Shown: positions 26,629 to 38,199 of the stretch, piece by piece
How positions within the stretch are numbered: position 1 is the stretch's first letter
How the letters are laid out: each line of letters begins with the position of its first letter
Source: Rhizobium sp. ASV8
GTDB taxonomy: Bacteria > Pseudomonadota > Alphaproteobacteria > Rhizobiales > Rhizobiaceae
Length of the DNA: 56,528 bases
Reading direction: 5' to 3'
Assembly: GCF_016429255.1 (NCBI RefSeq)
Contig: NZ_JAELUG010000031.1
Span: 1-56,528 of the forward strand
Notes under the pieces: model-generated
Told to the model about the DNA's origin: nothing
The model's input: the letters and a program-made list of their open reading frames with translations, nothing else
Databases searched by the model: none
Program-made: the position numbers and the translations under genes

Positions 26629-28530
26629 ATGTCAGGTCGCGGAGATAATTCCAGAGCGAAGCCGGGTGCTCCGGTGGACATGGAGCCGTTGCGCCGGGCG
26701 ATCACAGGCTGTGTGCGCTCGATCGCCGGCGATGCCGAGGTCGAGGTAGCATTCGCCAACGAACGCCCGGGTATGACCGGCGAGCGCATTCGCTTGCCGG
26801 AGCTTTCGAAGCGGCCGACGATGCATGAACTCGCGGTGACCCGCGGGCTTGGCGATTCGATGGCGTTGCGGCTGGCCTGTCACGACGCCCGCGTCCATGC
26901 GGTCATGGCGCCGCAGGGCGCAGATGCGCGAGGGATCTTCGATGCCGTCGAGCAGGCGCGTGTCGAATCGATTGGTTCGCTGCGCATGAGCGGCGTTGCC
27001 GCCAACCTCAGCTCGATGAATGCGGAGAAATACGCCAAGGCGAACTTCGCAGGCATCGAACGGCAGGAAGACGCGCCGATCGGCGAAGCCATGGCGATGA
27101 TCGTGCGCGAAAAGTTGACCGGCCAGAAGCCGCCGGAAAGCGCCGGCAAGGTGCTCGATCTCTGGCGGCCTTTCATCGAGGAAAAGACCGGCGGCGAACT
27201 CGACAATCTGCTTTCGTCGATCAACGACCAGCAGAGCTTCGCCCGTGTCGTCCGCAATATTCTGACCGCCATGGAGATGGCCGAGGAATATGGCGACGAG
27301 CAGTCGGAGCCCGACAGCGAAGAGCAGCCGAGCGAAGACGACAAGCCGAACGGCGAAGATCAGGACAACGACGAGGCCAACGAAGACGAAGGCTCCGACG
27401 CGGCACCTGCCGAGGACAGCGAAACCTCCGACGAGCAGATGGAGGATGGCGCAACCGAGGACGGTGGCGAGATCTCCGACGACGATATGAGTGAAGAGGG
27501 CGAGGAAGATTCGGAAACGCCGGGCGAAACCCGTCGTCCGAACACGCCTTTCGCCGATTTCAACGAGAAAGTCGACTACCACGTCTATACGGAGGAGTTC
27601 GACGAGACGACCACGGCGCAGGAACTCTGTGACACGGCCGAGCTTGAGCGCCTGCGTGCCTTCCTCGACAAGCAGCTCGCCCATCTGCAAGGGGCTGTGG
27701 GTCGGCTTGCCAACCGTCTGCAGCGTCGCCTGATGGCGCAGCAGAACCGCTCCTGGGATTTCGACCTGGAAGAGGGTTATCTCGATCCGGCGCGCCTGAC
27801 TCGTCTGATCATCGACCCAATGCAGGCGCTGTCCTTCAAGATGGAGCGCGATACCCAGTTCCGCGATACGGTCGTGACGCTGCTGATCGACAACTCCGGC
27901 TCGATGCGTGGGCGTCCAATTACGGTCGCCGCTTCTTGCGCCGATATCCTTGCCCGCACGCTCGAACGCTGCGGTGTGAAGGTCGAGATCCTCGGCTTCA
28001 CCACCAAGGCCTGGAAGGGTGGACAGGCGCGTGAAAAGTGGCTCGCCAGCGGCAAGCCGCAGACACCGGGCCGTCTGAACGACCTGCGCCACATCATCTA
28101 CAAGTCTGCGGACGAGCCTTATCGCCGGTCGCGCAGCAATCTTGGCCTGATGATGCGCGAAGGTCTGCTCAAGGAGAATATCGACGGTGAGGCACTGATC
28201 TGGGCGCATAACCGCCTGCTAGGCCGCCGCGAACAGCGCCGTATCCTGATGATGATTTCGGATGGTGCGCCGGTCGACGATTCGACGCTGTCGGTCAATC
28301 CGGGCAACTATCTGGAACGGCACCTGCGGGCCGTCATCGATCAGATCGAGACCCGCTCTCCCGTCGAGCTGCTGGCGATCGGCATCGGTCACGATGTCAC
28401 CCGCTATTATCGCCGCGCCGTTACGATTGTCGACGCCGACGAACTCGCCGGCGCGATGACGGAGCAGCTCGCCTCGCTGTTCGAGGATCAGGCAAGCATG
28501 CCGCGTTCGCGCATGCGCCGTGCAAGCTGA
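26629..28530 (+). CDS. cobT: Aerobic cobaltochelatase subunit CobT
   Basis: The 633-residue partner of CobS has an N-terminal CobT domain, a long acidic linker rich in Asp/Glu (about residues 222-305, with [15 protein letters not shown]), and a C-terminal von Willebrand A domain with a MIDAS motif DNSGSMRG (about residues 422-429) and [10 protein letters not shown]. Length and layout match CobT of Pseudomonas denitrificans and rhizobia. It is cotranscribed with cobS. A frame of 525 codons on the other strand is a shadow. Confidence 0.96.
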   Translation: MSGRGDNSRAKPGAPVDMEPLRRAITGCVRSIAGDAEVEVAFANERPGMTGERIRLPELSKRPTMHELAVTRGLGDSMALRLACHDARVHAVMAPQGADARGIFDAVEQARVESIGSLRMSGVAANLSSMNAEKYAKANFAGIERQEDAPIGEAMAMIVREKLTGQKPPESAGKVLDLWRPFIEEKTGGELDNLLSSINDQQSFARVVRNILTAMEMAEEYGDEQSEPDSEEQPSEDDKPNGEDQDNDEANEDEGSDAAPAEDSETSDEQMEDGATEDGGEISDDDMSEEGEEDSETPGETRRPNTPFADFNEKVDYHVYTEEFDETTTAQELCDTAELERLRAFLDKQLAHLQGAVGRLANRLQRRLMAQQNRSWDFDLEEGYLDPARLTRLIIDPMQALSFKMERDTQFRDTVVTLLIDNSGSMRGRPITVAASCADILARTLERCGVKVEILGFTTKAWKGGQAREKWLASGKPQTPGRLNDLRHIIYKSADEPYRRSRSNLGLMMREGLLKENIDGEALIWAHNRLLGRREQRRILMMISDGAPVDDSTLSVNPGNYLERHLRAVIDQIETRSPVELLAIGIGHDVTRYYRRAVTIVDADELAGAMTEQLASLFEDQASMPRSRMRRAS

Positions 28531-28550
28531 GCCCGTTTCGGCTTCCTTTC

Positions 28551-28572
28551 GCATCGGCCTTCGGGCCGATGC
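28551..28572 (+). terminator. Strong UUCG-loop hairpin after cobT
   Basis: A perfect 9-bp stem GCATCGGCC (28551-28559) with GGCCGATGC (28564-28572) closes on a TTCG tetraloop, 20 bp after the cobT stop, followed by ATCTTCCCTTT. The stability suggests a terminator or 3'-end protector. It covers the ATG at 28569, the longest-frame start of the next gene. Confidence 0.6.
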
Positions 28573-29636
28573 ATCTTCCCTTTGGCAACGGCGGTTGCAA
28601 GCGCGGTCCGGTCGTGGCCCGATGTCTTGGCATAATGGCCTTGCTCGCATTGCCGCTTGCTGGCTGCGATGCGGAAGATCGAGCTGATGACGGCGGCCCG
28701 GCTGACATTCGCACCACTGTAATCTCGACCTTCAAGCGCGGCTCGGGCGAAACGCAGTTCGGGGCGCTCGAGTTTATCGGCGGTCTCGAGCTTAGTTCCG
28801 ACAATGCGCTGCTGGGCGCCATTTCAGCCATTCGTTTTCGTCCCGATCAGCAGCACTTCGTTTCCGTGCTGGATACCGGCCACTGGTTGACGGGCGCTAT
28901 CGTGCGCGATGACAAGGGGCGGCTGAAAGGTATTTCCGAGGCCCGTATCGCGCCCATGATCGACCGCGATCGCGGCACGGATGTCGGGACAGGCGGGATG
29001 GATGCCGAAGGGCTGGCCTTGCGTGGCGACCATATACTGGTGAGCTACGAGCAGCATCATCGCGTCGATACCTATCCCGATCCGGGTTTCGAAATATCGC
29101 CGCCGGACGATAGCCTGCCTATCCCCATTCCCAGAGTGGAACTGCGTTCCAATCGCAGTCTCGAGGCGCTGATGATCGCGCCGCAATCGAGCCCGCTTGC
29201 CGGCGCCGCTGTCATCGTTACCGAGGATAGCCTGGACGAGCAGGGCAACATGTTCGCCGCTGTTCTGGAAGGCCCCCTGCAGGGCCGCTTCACAGTCCGG
29301 CGCTATGGCGACTTCGACGTTAGCGACGGTGTGTTCCTGTCCGATGGCGACCTCTTGTTGCTGGAGCGCCGTTTCGGGCTCGTGCATGGCCTTGGCGTGC
29401 GCATCCGCCGTATCGCCGGCGCGGATATCAAGCCGGACGCCGTTCTCGACGGCAAGGTGATCTTCGAAGCAGGCTCGGGGTATCAGATCGACAACATGGA
29501 GGGCCTCGACGTTTTCCGCGCAGCCGATGGCTCCCTTCACCTGATCATGGTGTCCGACGACAACCACTCGATCCTGCAGCGCAGCCTGATGCTGGAATTC
29601 CGTCTCCGCGATGAAGGTGCTGCCGGCCGGAATTAG
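28569..29636 (+). CDS. Phytase-esterase-like (PF13449-type) lipoprotein
   Basis: Up to 355 residues. A hydrophobic stretch LGIMALLALPLAGC forms a lipoprotein signal with Cys33 in the lipobox. The mature part is beta-rich, with segments GGLELSSDNALLGAISAIRF, GGMDAEGLALRGDHILVSYE and YQIDNMEGLDVF typical of the esterase-like activity of phytase family, which forms a beta-propeller. Its substrate is not known. The first ATG (28569) lies within the hairpin after cobT and has no ribosome site; a GTG at 28614 or ATG at 28635 may be the real start, so the N terminus is uncertain. Confidence 0.78.
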   Translation: MHLPFGNGGCKRGPVVARCLGIMALLALPLAGCDAEDRADDGGPADIRTTVISTFKRGSGETQFGALEFIGGLELSSDNALLGAISAIRFRPDQQHFVSVLDTGHWLTGAIVRDDKGRLKGISEARIAPMIDRDRGTDVGTGGMDAEGLALRGDHILVSYEQHHRVDTYPDPGFEISPPDDSLPIPIPRVELRSNRSLEALMIAPQSSPLAGAAVIVTEDSLDEQGNMFAAVLEGPLQGRFTVRRYGDFDVSDGVFLSDGDLLLLERRFGLVHGLGVRIRRIAGADIKPDAVLDGKVIFEAGSGYQIDNMEGLDVFRAADGSLHLIMVSDDNHSILQRSLMLEFRLRDEGAAGRN

Positions 29637-29736
29637 CACATGGCTCCGGACTGATCGAGCGCTCCGGCACCCGGATATTGAGGGAATCGCCGGTCTGAGC
29701 TAAGCGACGTCTTGCTCCAACAATCGGATTCTCGAT

Positions 29737-30489
29737 ATGCCAGTTCCAGACGAACCTATCGTGCTTGTGCATGGGCTTTTTGGCAGCCTGAGCGATCCAG
29801 AAATCCTGGCTGCTTTCGGCAATGCCGAGATTCACGCACCCGATCTCATCGGCTATGGCCGCAACCGTGCTGCCGACACGAGCAAGCTGAACCTTCTCGA
29901 TCAGGCTCGCCACATCGCGGACTTCATTTCCGGTCTCGGTAAAGGCAAAGTCCATCTGGTCGGCCATTCCGTCGGTGGCGCCGTTTCGGTGCTTGTCGCC
30001 CGGCATTTTCCCGAGCTGGTCGAGTCGCTGACAAGCATCGAGGGCAATTTCACCCTCAAGGATGCTTTCTGGTCAGGACAGATCGCCGTGAAGCCGGATG
30101 AGGAGGTCGCGGAGATCATCTGCGGCTATGAAGCCGACCCGGATGCCTGGATTGCCGGGGCGGGCGTGCAGATCAACGAATGGACGTCGGCCCTTGCCAG
30201 GCGCTGGCTTGCGAATCAGCCGCCATCAACGATCAAGGCGCAGGCCAGAGCGGTCGTAGCTGCAACAGGTGAGGCTGCTTATCTGGATGCAATCCGTGAC
30301 ATCCTGCGGTCCGGTATGCCGCTTTATCTCATCGCGGGTCGTCGTTCCGCTGAAGGGTGGGACGTTCCGGACTGGGCCAACAGTCTTTGTACGGCGCGGC
30401 TCAACATCAGAGATACCGGCCATCTAATGATGGCCGAAAACCCGGCCGCATTCGCAGCCGCCGTGCTGACCTGCCTGTCTTTACGCTAG
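29737..30489 (+). CDS. Alpha/beta-hydrolase
   Basis: The 250-residue enzyme has the alpha/beta-hydrolase signs: oxyanion region VLVHGLFGSLSD near the N terminus, nucleophile elbow VGHSVGGAVS (Ser about residue 77) and catalytic His in DTGHLMMAE near the C terminus. The cap region is rich in Trp and Ala. No signal peptide, so cytoplasmic. The substrate cannot be inferred; relatives include esterases, haloperoxidase-like and meta-cleavage-product hydrolases. It lies 100 bp after the phytase-like gene. The stop codon TAG is followed by AGGGC. Confidence 0.85.
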   Translation: MPVPDEPIVLVHGLFGSLSDPEILAAFGNAEIHAPDLIGYGRNRAADTSKLNLLDQARHIADFISGLGKGKVHLVGHSVGGAVSVLVARHFPELVESLTSIEGNFTLKDAFWSGQIAVKPDEEVAEIICGYEADPDAWIAGAGVQINEWTSALARRWLANQPPSTIKAQARAVVAATGEAAYLDAIRDILRSGMPLYLIAGRRSAEGWDVPDWANSLCTARLNIRDTGHLMMAENPAAFAAAVLTCLSLR

Positions 30490-30541
30490 AGGGCAGCGAT
30501 CGATGCGCACCGATGACGGTGCGCATCGAACAATGGCTTCA

Positions 30542-31177
30542 TCATGCCGTCGGCGCCTGCGACATCGGCTTCAGCATGTTCATCAGCGCGCCGTAGGGCA
30601 GGAGCATGACGAGGCCTACGGTGACCTTGACCGAGAAGTCGCCGATCGCCCAGGAAATCCAGCGCGGTGCCGAGGTGGAGAAGACGCCGAGGATCGGAGC
30701 CCAATCGATCGCGAAGGGATCGTTCGGTCCGAAAAAGACGAAGAATGGTGCGAAGGCGAAGGAGAAGAAGATCAGCGTGTCCAGCATCGAGCCGATCAGC
30801 GAGCCGAACAGCGGTGCGCGCCACCAGGCCATACGGCGCAGGCGGTTGAAGACCGAGATGTCCAGGAGCTGGCCGGCGAGGTAGGCCGAGCCGGAGGCGA
30901 TGGCGATGCGCGGCTGTGCGGTATAGAACGACAGCGCGACACCGACGACGAAGCCGGCAAAAACCACCTTGCGCGCAGCCTTAGGGCCGAACTGACGGTT
31001 GGTGAGATCGGTGATGAGGAAGGCGACCGGATAGGTGAAGGCGCCCCAGGTGAGGATATCCGCAAGATTGATGCCGGCGAGCGTGGCCTGCAGCGGATAC
31101 TGCACGAGGATGTTGGAGGCGACGACGACCAGCGTCATCAGCATAACGTAGATAAGGGTATGGCGTGCTGTCAGCAT
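30542..31177 (-). CDS. Queuosine-precursor transporter (VUT/YhhQ family)
   Basis: The 211-residue inner-membrane protein has about six hydrophobic helices. Family blocks are NILVQYPL, ADILTWGAFTYPVAFLITDL, TNRQFGPKAARKVVFAGF and GSLIGSMLDTLIFF. The family (COG1738, E. coli YhhQ) imports preQ0/preQ1 for queuosine tRNA modification. It lies downstream of rpmB on the minus strand, behind rpmB's terminator. I checked the 114-bp leader for a preQ1 riboswitch and could not recognise one. Start: ATG 31177 preceded by AGGATAAAAAA. Confidence 0.9.
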   Translation of the reverse strand: MLTARHTLIYVMLMTLVVVASNILVQYPLQATLAGINLADILTWGAFTYPVAFLITDLTNRQFGPKAARKVVFAGFVVGVALSFYTAQPRIAIASGSAYLAGQLLDISVFNRLRRMAWWRAPLFGSLIGSMLDTLIFFSFAFAPFFVFFGPNDPFAIDWAPILGVFSTSAPRWISWAIGDFSVKVTVGLVMLLPYGALMNMLKPMSQAPTA

Positions 31178-31223
31178 TTTTTTATCCTGGGTGATGCCAC
31201 CAGTTGGAGTGAACCGGACATGG

Positions 31224-31261
31224 AAAAAGGCTTGAGCGGATCTTATCCGTACAAGCCTTTT
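31224..31261 (-). terminator. Rho-independent terminator of rpmB
   Basis: On the minus strand an inverted repeat AAAAGGCTTG (31252-31261) with CAAGCCTTTTT (31224-31234) encloses GCGGA/TCCGT-like inner pairs. It ends in a T run. It starts 31 bp past the rpmB stop codon. Confidence 0.85.
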
Positions 31262-31291
31262 AGCCCGTATGATATCGTGAAGTGCTAGTGC

Positions 31292-31591
31292 TTAGGCAGC
31301 AACAGCAGCTTCAGCGGACTTCTTTACGATCTGACGACGCAGCAGGCGAGCGCGCATGCTGAGTTCGTTTTCGCTTGCCTTGATAAGGAAAGCGTCGAGA
31401 CCGCCGCGATGTTCAACCGAGCGAAGCGCTGCAGCGGAAACGCGCAGACGATAGCGCTGGCCGAGAACGTCGGAGATCAGCGTGACCTGGCAGAGGTTCG
31501 GCAGGAACCGACGCTTGGTCTTGTTGTTGGCGTGGCTAACGTTGTTGCCCACGAGGACGGCCTTGCCGGTCAATTCGCACATGCGGGACAT
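31292..31591 (-). CDS. rpmB: 50S ribosomal protein L28
   Basis: The 99-residue protein starts [20 protein letters not shown] (31591), a close match to alphaproteobacterial L28, followed by [36 protein letters not shown] and an Ala-rich end. L28 is part of the 50S subunit. The frame is open for 82 further codons upstream, but the family N terminus fixes the start. A Rho-independent terminator follows. The DUF3108 gene lies divergently 237 bp away. Confidence 0.97.
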   Translation of the reverse strand: MSRMCELTGKAVLVGNNVSHANNKTKRRFLPNLCQVTLISDVLGQRYRLRVSAAALRSVEHRGGLDAFLIKASENELSMRARLLRRQIVKKSAEAAVAA

Positions 31592-31828
31592 GGTACACCT
31601 ACTTTTGTTTTTCTCGGCCATCAGGTAGACATCCCGGGCAACACCCGGCACGCAATCCAACGGGCCATAATTGGAAAGTTGCGGTTCTATAGTCAGAGAG
31701 GCTGGCCGCGTCAAGCCAAACCTTGTGTTTTCCCGCAATTCCGTCAAAAAGCTGCTGTTGTCTGGCGCTCGCAGCAGGCCGACATAGTGTCTATATATCT
31801 TGCCTGATCCTCGTTGAAGGCCCTGATC

Positions 31829-32605
31829 ATGTTTCAAACTCGGAAGTGGTTTCTTATTTCAGCTATCGTTGCGTCGATGCCGTCGATGGCATTGGCCGAC
31901 GTGCTGCGGCATGAAACGCGCTACCGCGTTTCACTGGCCGGCCTGCCGATCGCCAGGGCGGATTTCAGGACCGAGGTCACCGGAAAGCAATTCACCATCC
32001 GTGGCGATATTACCTCCGCAGGTCTGGCAGACCTCGTGACGTCGATTGACGCCAGGACCGATGTGACAGGCGTCGTCAACGACAACAAGCTGCAGGCGAC
32101 GCACTACACGCTGTTCTACAAGAGCGGCAAGAAAGAGCGTACCTATGATGTTGCCTACACCAACGGCAGCGTGACCTCGAACACGATCACGCCGGAGCCA
32201 AAGCGGCCGGACAATTGGGTTCCCATCACCGAAGCGGATCTGAAGTCCGTGCTCGACCCGATTTCCGGAATGATCTTTCCGATCACGCCAAGCCTCAATC
32301 TCTGCAACCAGACATTGGCCGTATTCGACGGTGAGATGCGGATGGATCTGAAGTTGTCGCCGAAGGGGTCTCATCCGTTTTCGACCGAGGGCTTCAAGGG
32401 CAAGACGGTTGCCTGCGGCGTGCGCTTCACGCCGAAGAGCGGCTACAAGAGTTCGCGCAAGGACTACCTCTATCTTGCCAAGAGCGACAATATGGAGATC
32501 TGGTTTGCCAAGGCCGAAGCCATGAATGTATATGCTCCGGTCTACGTCCGCATACCGACTCAGTATGGGACGGTGACGATTACGGCCGTGAAATACGGAA
32601 GCTAG
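31829..32605 (+). CDS. DUF3108-domain periplasmic protein
   Basis: The 258-residue exported protein has a signal peptide ([23 protein letters not shown], cleavage before DVLRHETRY). The mature part is all beta-like: [19 protein letters not shown], then [18 protein letters not shown] and [20 protein letters not shown], in agreement with DUF3108, a lipocalin/LolA-like periplasmic family of unknown role. I used ATG 31829 with GAAGG 8 bp upstream in place of an upstream TTG (31814). In Rhizobiales this gene usually lies next to rpmB in divergent orientation. Confidence 0.85.
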   Translation: MFQTRKWFLISAIVASMPSMALADVLRHETRYRVSLAGLPIARADFRTEVTGKQFTIRGDITSAGLADLVTSIDARTDVTGVVNDNKLQATHYTLFYKSGKKERTYDVAYTNGSVTSNTITPEPKRPDNWVPITEADLKSVLDPISGMIFPITPSLNLCNQTLAVFDGEMRMDLKLSPKGSHPFSTEGFKGKTVACGVRFTPKSGYKSSRKDYLYLAKSDNMEIWFAKAEAMNVYAPVYVRIPTQYGTVTITAVKYGS

Positions 32606-32706
32606 GCCGCCAGACGCTTCGCAGAAGCGCTTGACGCCCCTGGCGTTTAATTTCTACGCAATTCCGCACGGAAAACGGCTGCGCATTTTTCCTGGGATTG
32701 ACCTAG
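32606..32706. repeat. RIME-like palindromic repeat, family A, copy 2
   Basis: The recognisable core GCAATTCCGCACGGAAAAC...TTTTCCTGGGATTG (32658-32700) aligns with the second palindrome of the copy at 15636-15679. A first, diverged hairpin CGCCAG/CTGGCG (32608-32645) precedes it. It begins directly after the DUF3108 stop codon. Confidence 0.7.
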
Positions 32707-32746
32707 CGGGCAGGAGGATGCCCGCAGCAACGAGCTGGGGGTAGGG

Positions 32747-33646
32747 GTGAGGTTTCGTGCGACATTGACGGGCTTTTCGGCCATTCTCATGTGGTCGTTT
32801 CTGGCGCTTCTGACGGTGGCGTCCGGCAAGATGCAGCCGTTTCAGCTGCTCGCCATCTGCTTTGCCATAGGCAGCATCCCCGGTATCGTCGTGCTGATGC
32901 TGAAGCCCGAGCGGCTGCAGCTGCTACGTCAGCCGGCAAAAGTCTGGGTAACGGGCATTGTCGGCCTTTTCGGCTATCACTTCCTGTATTTTACGGCATT
33001 GCGCCATGCGCCGGCGGTGGAAGCTGGCCTCATCGCCTATCTCTGGCCGCTGCTGATCGTGGTCGGATCTGCCTTGCTGCCCGGCGAGCGGCTGCGCTGG
33101 TATCATATCGTCGGCGCGCTGATGGGGCTGGCGGGTACGGTCCTGATCGTCGGACGCAACGGCTTCCATTTCGAAGGCGCCTATGCTGTCGGTTACGGGG
33201 CAGCTTTCCTGTGCGCCTTTACCTGGTCCGCCTACTCGCTGATCACGCGCCGCTTCGAGGCCGTTTCCACCGATGTCGTCACCATCTTCTGCCTCGTCAC
33301 GGCAATCCTCTCCTTCGTCTGCCATCTCGGCCTTGAGGAGACGATCTGGCCGGAGAGCGCAGCACAATGGGTGGCCGTGCTCGGGCTTGGCCTCTTTCCC
33401 GTCGGGGCGGCCTTCTATGCCTGGGACTATGGCGTGAAGAACGGCGATATCCAGATCCTTGGCGCGGCGAGCTATGCTGCACCGTTGCTGTCGACCTTGA
33501 TCCTGACGCTGTTCGGTTTTGCCGAGCCGAGCTGGGGCATTGCATTCGCCTGCCTGCTCGTGACCGGCGGCGCGGTTCTTGCCGCGCACCGCATGATCCT
33601 GCGCCGTGGCAACGCGGAACAGGCGCAGGCGGAAGCGGCGGAATAG
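32747..33646 (+). CDS. EamA-family (DMT) metabolite exporter
   Basis: The 299-residue membrane protein has about ten hydrophobic helices in two EamA repeats. The best segments are GFSAILMWSFLALLTVASGK, FYFTALRHAPAVEAGLIAYLWPL-like PAVEAGLIAYLWPLLIVVGS, and CAFTWSAYSLITRRF. The residue pattern is closest to the YddG aromatic-amino-acid exporters of the DMT superfamily. The start is GTG with GGGGGTAGGG upstream. It has no obvious partner gene. A role in efflux of amino acids or related metabolites is inferred from the family. Confidence 0.87.
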   Translation: MRFRATLTGFSAILMWSFLALLTVASGKMQPFQLLAICFAIGSIPGIVVLMLKPERLQLLRQPAKVWVTGIVGLFGYHFLYFTALRHAPAVEAGLIAYLWPLLIVVGSALLPGERLRWYHIVGALMGLAGTVLIVGRNGFHFEGAYAVGYGAAFLCAFTWSAYSLITRRFEAVSTDVVTIFCLVTAILSFVCHLGLEETIWPESAAQWVAVLGLGLFPVGAAFYAWDYGVKNGDIQILGAASYAAPLLSTLILTLFGFAEPSWGIAFACLLVTGGAVLAAHRMILRRGNAEQAQAEAAE

Positions 33647-33667
33647 TTCCGCCGCAATCGCTGCCCG

Positions 33668-34894
<1,227 letters not shown>

Positions 34895-34958
34895 TCAAGG
34901 CTGTCGTGCCGAGCCGTCCGGCCGCATGCCGCGTGATGTCAACGAAAGGTAAAGAGGC

Positions 34959-35384
34959 TCAGCTTGAGGCTGGTTTCCAGTCCAGTGGAGCCATTTCGAA
35001 GCTTGAGAATTCGAAGCCGGGAGAGACCGTGCAGCCGACAAGCGTGAATTCTCCGAGGCTTTCGGCCGATTGCCACCAGCCGGTGGGAATGATGGCCTGC
35101 GGTCGTTCTCCCTTTACCAGGTCGAGGCCGAGCACCAATGTCTCGCTCGTCGTACCGTCGGCCGATCGATGCAGCGCGAGCGGCGCGCCGGCATAAAAGT
35201 GCCAGATCTCGGCGGCATCGCGCACCCGATGCCAGTGCGAACGCTCGCCCGCTTCGAGCAGATAGTAGATCGCGGTGGAATGGCCGCGTGCGCCGCCATT
35301 TTCGTCGCGGAAGGTCTCAACGTACCAGCCGCCTTCCGGATGCCGCTGCATGGAAAGGGTTTCGATAATCTCTTTCACCCGCAT
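34959..35384 (-). CDS. DUF985/cupin-5 family protein
   Basis: The 141-residue cupin has QRHPEGGWYVETFRDENG near the N terminus, a metal or ligand-binding cupin motif around SHWHRVRDAAEIWHFYAG, and IIPTGWWQSAESLGEFTLVG as second motif. The DUF985 family has a cupin fold with no settled function. Its ATG overlaps the last base of the gloB stop (TGATG), so it is translated together with gloB. Confidence 0.88.
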   Translation of the reverse strand: MRVKEIIETLSMQRHPEGGWYVETFRDENGGARGHSTAIYYLLEAGERSHWHRVRDAAEIWHFYAGAPLALHRSADGTTSETLVLGLDLVKGERPQAIIPTGWWQSAESLGEFTLVGCTVSPGFEFSSFEMAPLDWKPASS

Positions 35385-36154
35385 CAGAAATTGTCCTTGC
35401 GCTTGCGGATTTCGGCGAAGACCTCTTCGTTGCTGCGGCTTTCCATCAGCAGATGGCGGCGGATCGAAGGATCGGCGGCGCGCAGGAAGGGGTTGGTTTC
35501 CTTCTCCAGCGCCAGCGTCGTCGGAATGGTGAACTTTCCCTCGGCCCTCAATGCCTCGATATCGGCAGCGCGGGCCTTCAGCCGCTCGTTGTCCGGATCG
35601 ATTGTCAGCGCGAAGCGGGCATTGGAGAGCGTGTATTCATGGCCGAAATAGATGGCTGTCTCGTCCGGCAGCACGGCCAGCTTCTGCAGCGAGGCCCACA
35701 TATCGGCCGGTATGCGCTCGAAAAGGCGGCCGCAACCGAGCGCAAACAGCGTGTCGGCAGCAAAAAGCAGCTTGTCGTCGGCGAAGTGGTAGCAGACGTG
35801 CCCGGCGGTGTGCCCAGGCGTTTCGATGACATTGACCGTATGGCCGGCGAACTCGAACGTATCGCCGTCGCCGACGGCGCGGTCGAGGCCGGGAATGGCA
35901 ACGGCTTCATTGATCGGGCCGATGATCTCGCAGCCGAACTGCTCCTTCAATGCCAGATTGCCTTCGACGTGGTCGGTGTGGTGATGGGTCGTCAGGATAT
36001 GGCTGAGCGTCCAGCCGCGACGCGTGGCCGCCTTCAGGATCGCATTTGCATCCGGAGCGTCGATCGATGCCGTCGATCCGGTTTCCGGATCATGGACCAA
36101 GACGCCGTAATTGTCGGAACGGCAGATAAATATCTCTAATTCCAATGGTTTCAT
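35384..36154 (-). CDS. gloB: Hydroxyacylglutathione hydrolase (glyoxalase II)
   Basis: The 256-residue metallo-beta-lactamase-fold enzyme hydrolyses S-lactoylglutathione to lactate and glutathione. The metal motif [11 protein letters not shown] is at about residues 55-65. Further ligands are in [29 protein letters not shown] and [13 protein letters not shown]. The start is ATG 36154 ([17 protein letters not shown]); the 27 upstream codons of the open frame have no family match. The cupin gene follows with a one-base overlap. A methyltransferase gene lies divergently. Confidence 0.95.
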   Translation of the reverse strand: MKPLELEIFICRSDNYGVLVHDPETGSTASIDAPDANAILKAATRRGWTLSHILTTHHHTDHVEGNLALKEQFGCEIIGPINEAVAIPGLDRAVGDGDTFEFAGHTVNVIETPGHTAGHVCYHFADDKLLFAADTLFALGCGRLFERIPADMWASLQKLAVLPDETAIYFGHEYTLSNARFALTIDPDNERLKARAADIEALRAEGKFTIPTTLALEKETNPFLRAADPSIRRHLLMESRSNEEVFAEIRKRKDNF

Positions 36155-36243
36155 GACTGAAATCGTCCTCGTCTTTTTCGTTGATGGAGAATGTAAGTCG
36201 TTCGGTCTTGAAGTCCAACGCTTGGCTGATAACATTTGTTTCG

Positions 36244-36987
36244 ATGCACGCCGATATTGTCGATCTCCGCCAGTTTTATCATTCCGAGCTTGGTCGCTTG
36301 GCCGAGCAGTCGATCGCCATGGCGCTTTCCTCCATCTGGGCGCGCATGCCGGACGAGCGTCTCGTCGGCCTCGGCTATGCCGTTCCCTATCTCGATCGCT
36401 TCCGCGCCGATACCGAGCGCACCTTCGCCTTCATGCCGGCAGGGCAGGGCGCCGTGAACTGGCCGCTGGGATCGGCATCGTCCACGGCGCTGATTTTCGA
36501 CGAAGAGCTGCCGCTGCCCGACAGCTCGATCGACCGCGTGCTGATGGTGCATTCGCTGGAGTTTGCCGAAAGCCCGCGCGAGACGCTGAAGGAGCTCTGG
36601 CGCGTGCTGGCGCCCGGTGGGCGGCTTGTCATCGCCGTGCCGAACCGCCGCGGTGTCTGGGCGCGCATGGAGCACACGCCCTTCGGTTCCGGCCGGCCCT
36701 ATTCCCGCGGCCAGCTGACCTCGCTGCTCAGGGAAACCAATTTCACGCCCGGTGCGACGGCGGAAGCGCTGTTCTTCCCGCCCTCGAAACTGCGCACTGT
36801 TCTTAGCCTGCGCCGAGCCTTCGAAAGGGTCGGTCGCACGCTTTGGCCGGCTTTCTCCGGGGTCATTATCGTCGAGGCGCAGAAGCGGCTGTATCAGGGC
36901 CTGCCGGTCGCCGTGCGGGCATCGCGCCGTGTCTTCGTGCCCGTCCTCGCGCCGCGCGGTATTCCGACGACGCGCGACGGCGCCTGA
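36244..36987 (+). CDS. Class I SAM-dependent methyltransferase
   Basis: The 247-residue protein has the methyltransferase core: [20 protein letters not shown], then the motif [20 protein letters not shown] (post-I acidic loop), and [21 protein letters not shown] (motif III, beta-hairpin). The usual GxGxG loop is weak (LVGLGYAVP). Rhizobial genomes carry this gene divergent from gloB. The target is unknown. The start is uncertain: ATG 36244 follows the family-like beginning [17 protein letters not shown], but 36181 is an alternative ATG, and neither has a good ribosome site. Confidence 0.82.
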   Translation: MHADIVDLRQFYHSELGRLAEQSIAMALSSIWARMPDERLVGLGYAVPYLDRFRADTERTFAFMPAGQGAVNWPLGSASSTALIFDEELPLPDSSIDRVLMVHSLEFAESPRETLKELWRVLAPGGRLVIAVPNRRGVWARMEHTPFGSGRPYSRGQLTSLLRETNFTPGATAEALFFPPSKLRTVLSLRRAFERVGRTLWPAFSGVIIVEAQKRLYQGLPVAVRASRRVFVPVLAPRGIPTTRDGA

Positions 36988-37089
36988 TACGATCGATGCG
37001 GCGCTGACCCTCGACAAAACCGCGTTTCCGCTTTAATGCGACGGGGTGTTTCAAGACGGAATTTTCCGCCCCTTTACAAGGTCGATCCC

Positions 37090-38199
37090 ATGAGCATGGA
37101 AATGAGCAAGCCCGTCCCGCGTTCCGGTATTCTCGATATCGCTGCCTATGTACCGGGCAAGGAGCATGCGCCGGGCGTCGAGCGCGTCTTCAAGCTCTCT
37201 TCCAACGAGACGCCGCTTGGCGCCAGCCCCAAGGCCATCGAAGCCTTCCGTGCGGCTGCCGGCCAGCTGGAGCGTTATCCGGACGGTCAGGCCAAGGAGC
37301 TGCGTCAGGCGATTGCCGACGTGCATGGGTTGAACACCGCCAACATCATCTGCGGCAACGGCTCCGACGAGCTGCTTGGCCTGCTCTGCCATACCTATCT
37401 CGGCACGGGCGACGAAGGCATCATCACCGAGCATGGATTCCTGGTCTACAAGATCCAGATCATGGCCGCTGGTGCGACGCCGGTCACGGTGAAGGAGAAG
37501 GATTGCACCGTCGATGTCGACGCGATCCTGGCCGCCGTTACCAATAAGACCAAGATGGTCTTCATTGCCAATCCGGGCAACCCGACCGGCACCTATGTCC
37601 CCGTCAGCGAAATCCGCCGGCTGCAGGCAGGCCTGCCGAAGCATGTCATCCTGGTGCTCGACGCCGCCTATGCGGAATATGTTCGCCGCAACGACTACGA
37701 AGCAGGCCTCGAGCTGGTGTCGGCCAACCAGAACGTCGTGATGACCCGCACCTTCTCGAAGGTCTATGGGCTGGCGGCGCTGCGCGTCGGCTGGATGTAT
37801 GCGCCGGTCGACATCATCGACGCCGTCAACCGCGTGCGCGGCCCGTTCAACATGAACAGCGCCGCGATTGCTGCCGGGGCCGCTGCCGTTCGCGATCAGG
37901 CCTTCACGGCCGAGACCGTTGCCTTCAATTTGCAGTGGATCGAGAAGATGACGGCTGCGCTTGAGGCCATCGGCCTCAAGGTAACGCCGTCGGTTACGAA
38001 TTTCGTTCTCATTCATTTCCCCGATGTCGATGGCAAGCGCGCCGTCGAGGCCGACGATTTCCTCACCAGCCGCGGCTACATCGTGCGCGCCGTGCGCGCC
38101 TATGGCTTCCCCAATTCGCTGCGCATGAGCATCGGCACCGAAGAGGCCAATCTCGGCTTCATCGACACGCTGACGGAGTTTATGGGACGCAAGGCATGA
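37090..38199 (+). CDS. hisC: Histidinol-phosphate aminotransferase
   Basis: The 369-residue PLP aminotransferase converts imidazole-acetol phosphate to histidinol phosphate. It has [19 protein letters not shown] at the N terminus, [24 protein letters not shown] (PLP phosphate), [22 protein letters not shown] and the PLP-lysine motif [15 protein letters not shown]. Start: ATG 37090 with AAGG 8 bp upstream; the frame is open 18 codons more. Rhizobia have several HisC-like enzymes; next to tyrC this one may serve aromatic amino-acid transamination. It overlaps tyrC by 4 bp. Confidence 0.92.
   Translation: MSMEMSKPVPRSGILDIAAYVPGKEHAPGVERVFKLSSNETPLGASPKAIEAFRAAAGQLERYPDGQAKELRQAIADVHGLNTANIICGNGSDELLGLLCHTYLGTGDEGIITEHGFLVYKIQIMAAGATPVTVKEKDCTVDVDAILAAVTNKTKMVFIANPGNPTGTYVPVSEIRRLQAGLPKHVILVLDAAYAEYVRRNDYEAGLELVSANQNVVMTRTFSKVYGLAALRVGWMYAPVDIIDAVNRVRGPFNMNSAAIAAGAAAVRDQAFTAETVAFNLQWIEKMTAALEAIGLKVTPSVTNFVLIHFPDVDGKRAVEADDFLTSRGYIVRAVRAYGFPNSLRMSIGTEEANLGFIDTLTEFMGRKA

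Noticed and set aside
26632..28209. 525-codon minus-strand frame opposite cobT
   Set aside because: Shadow of the cobT frame, including an artificial Val/Phe-rich stretch opposite the acidic linker.
31178..31291. preQ1 riboswitch in the leader of the queuosine-precursor transporter
   Set aside because: The only clear structure is the rpmB terminator. I could not identify a conserved preQ1 aptamer.
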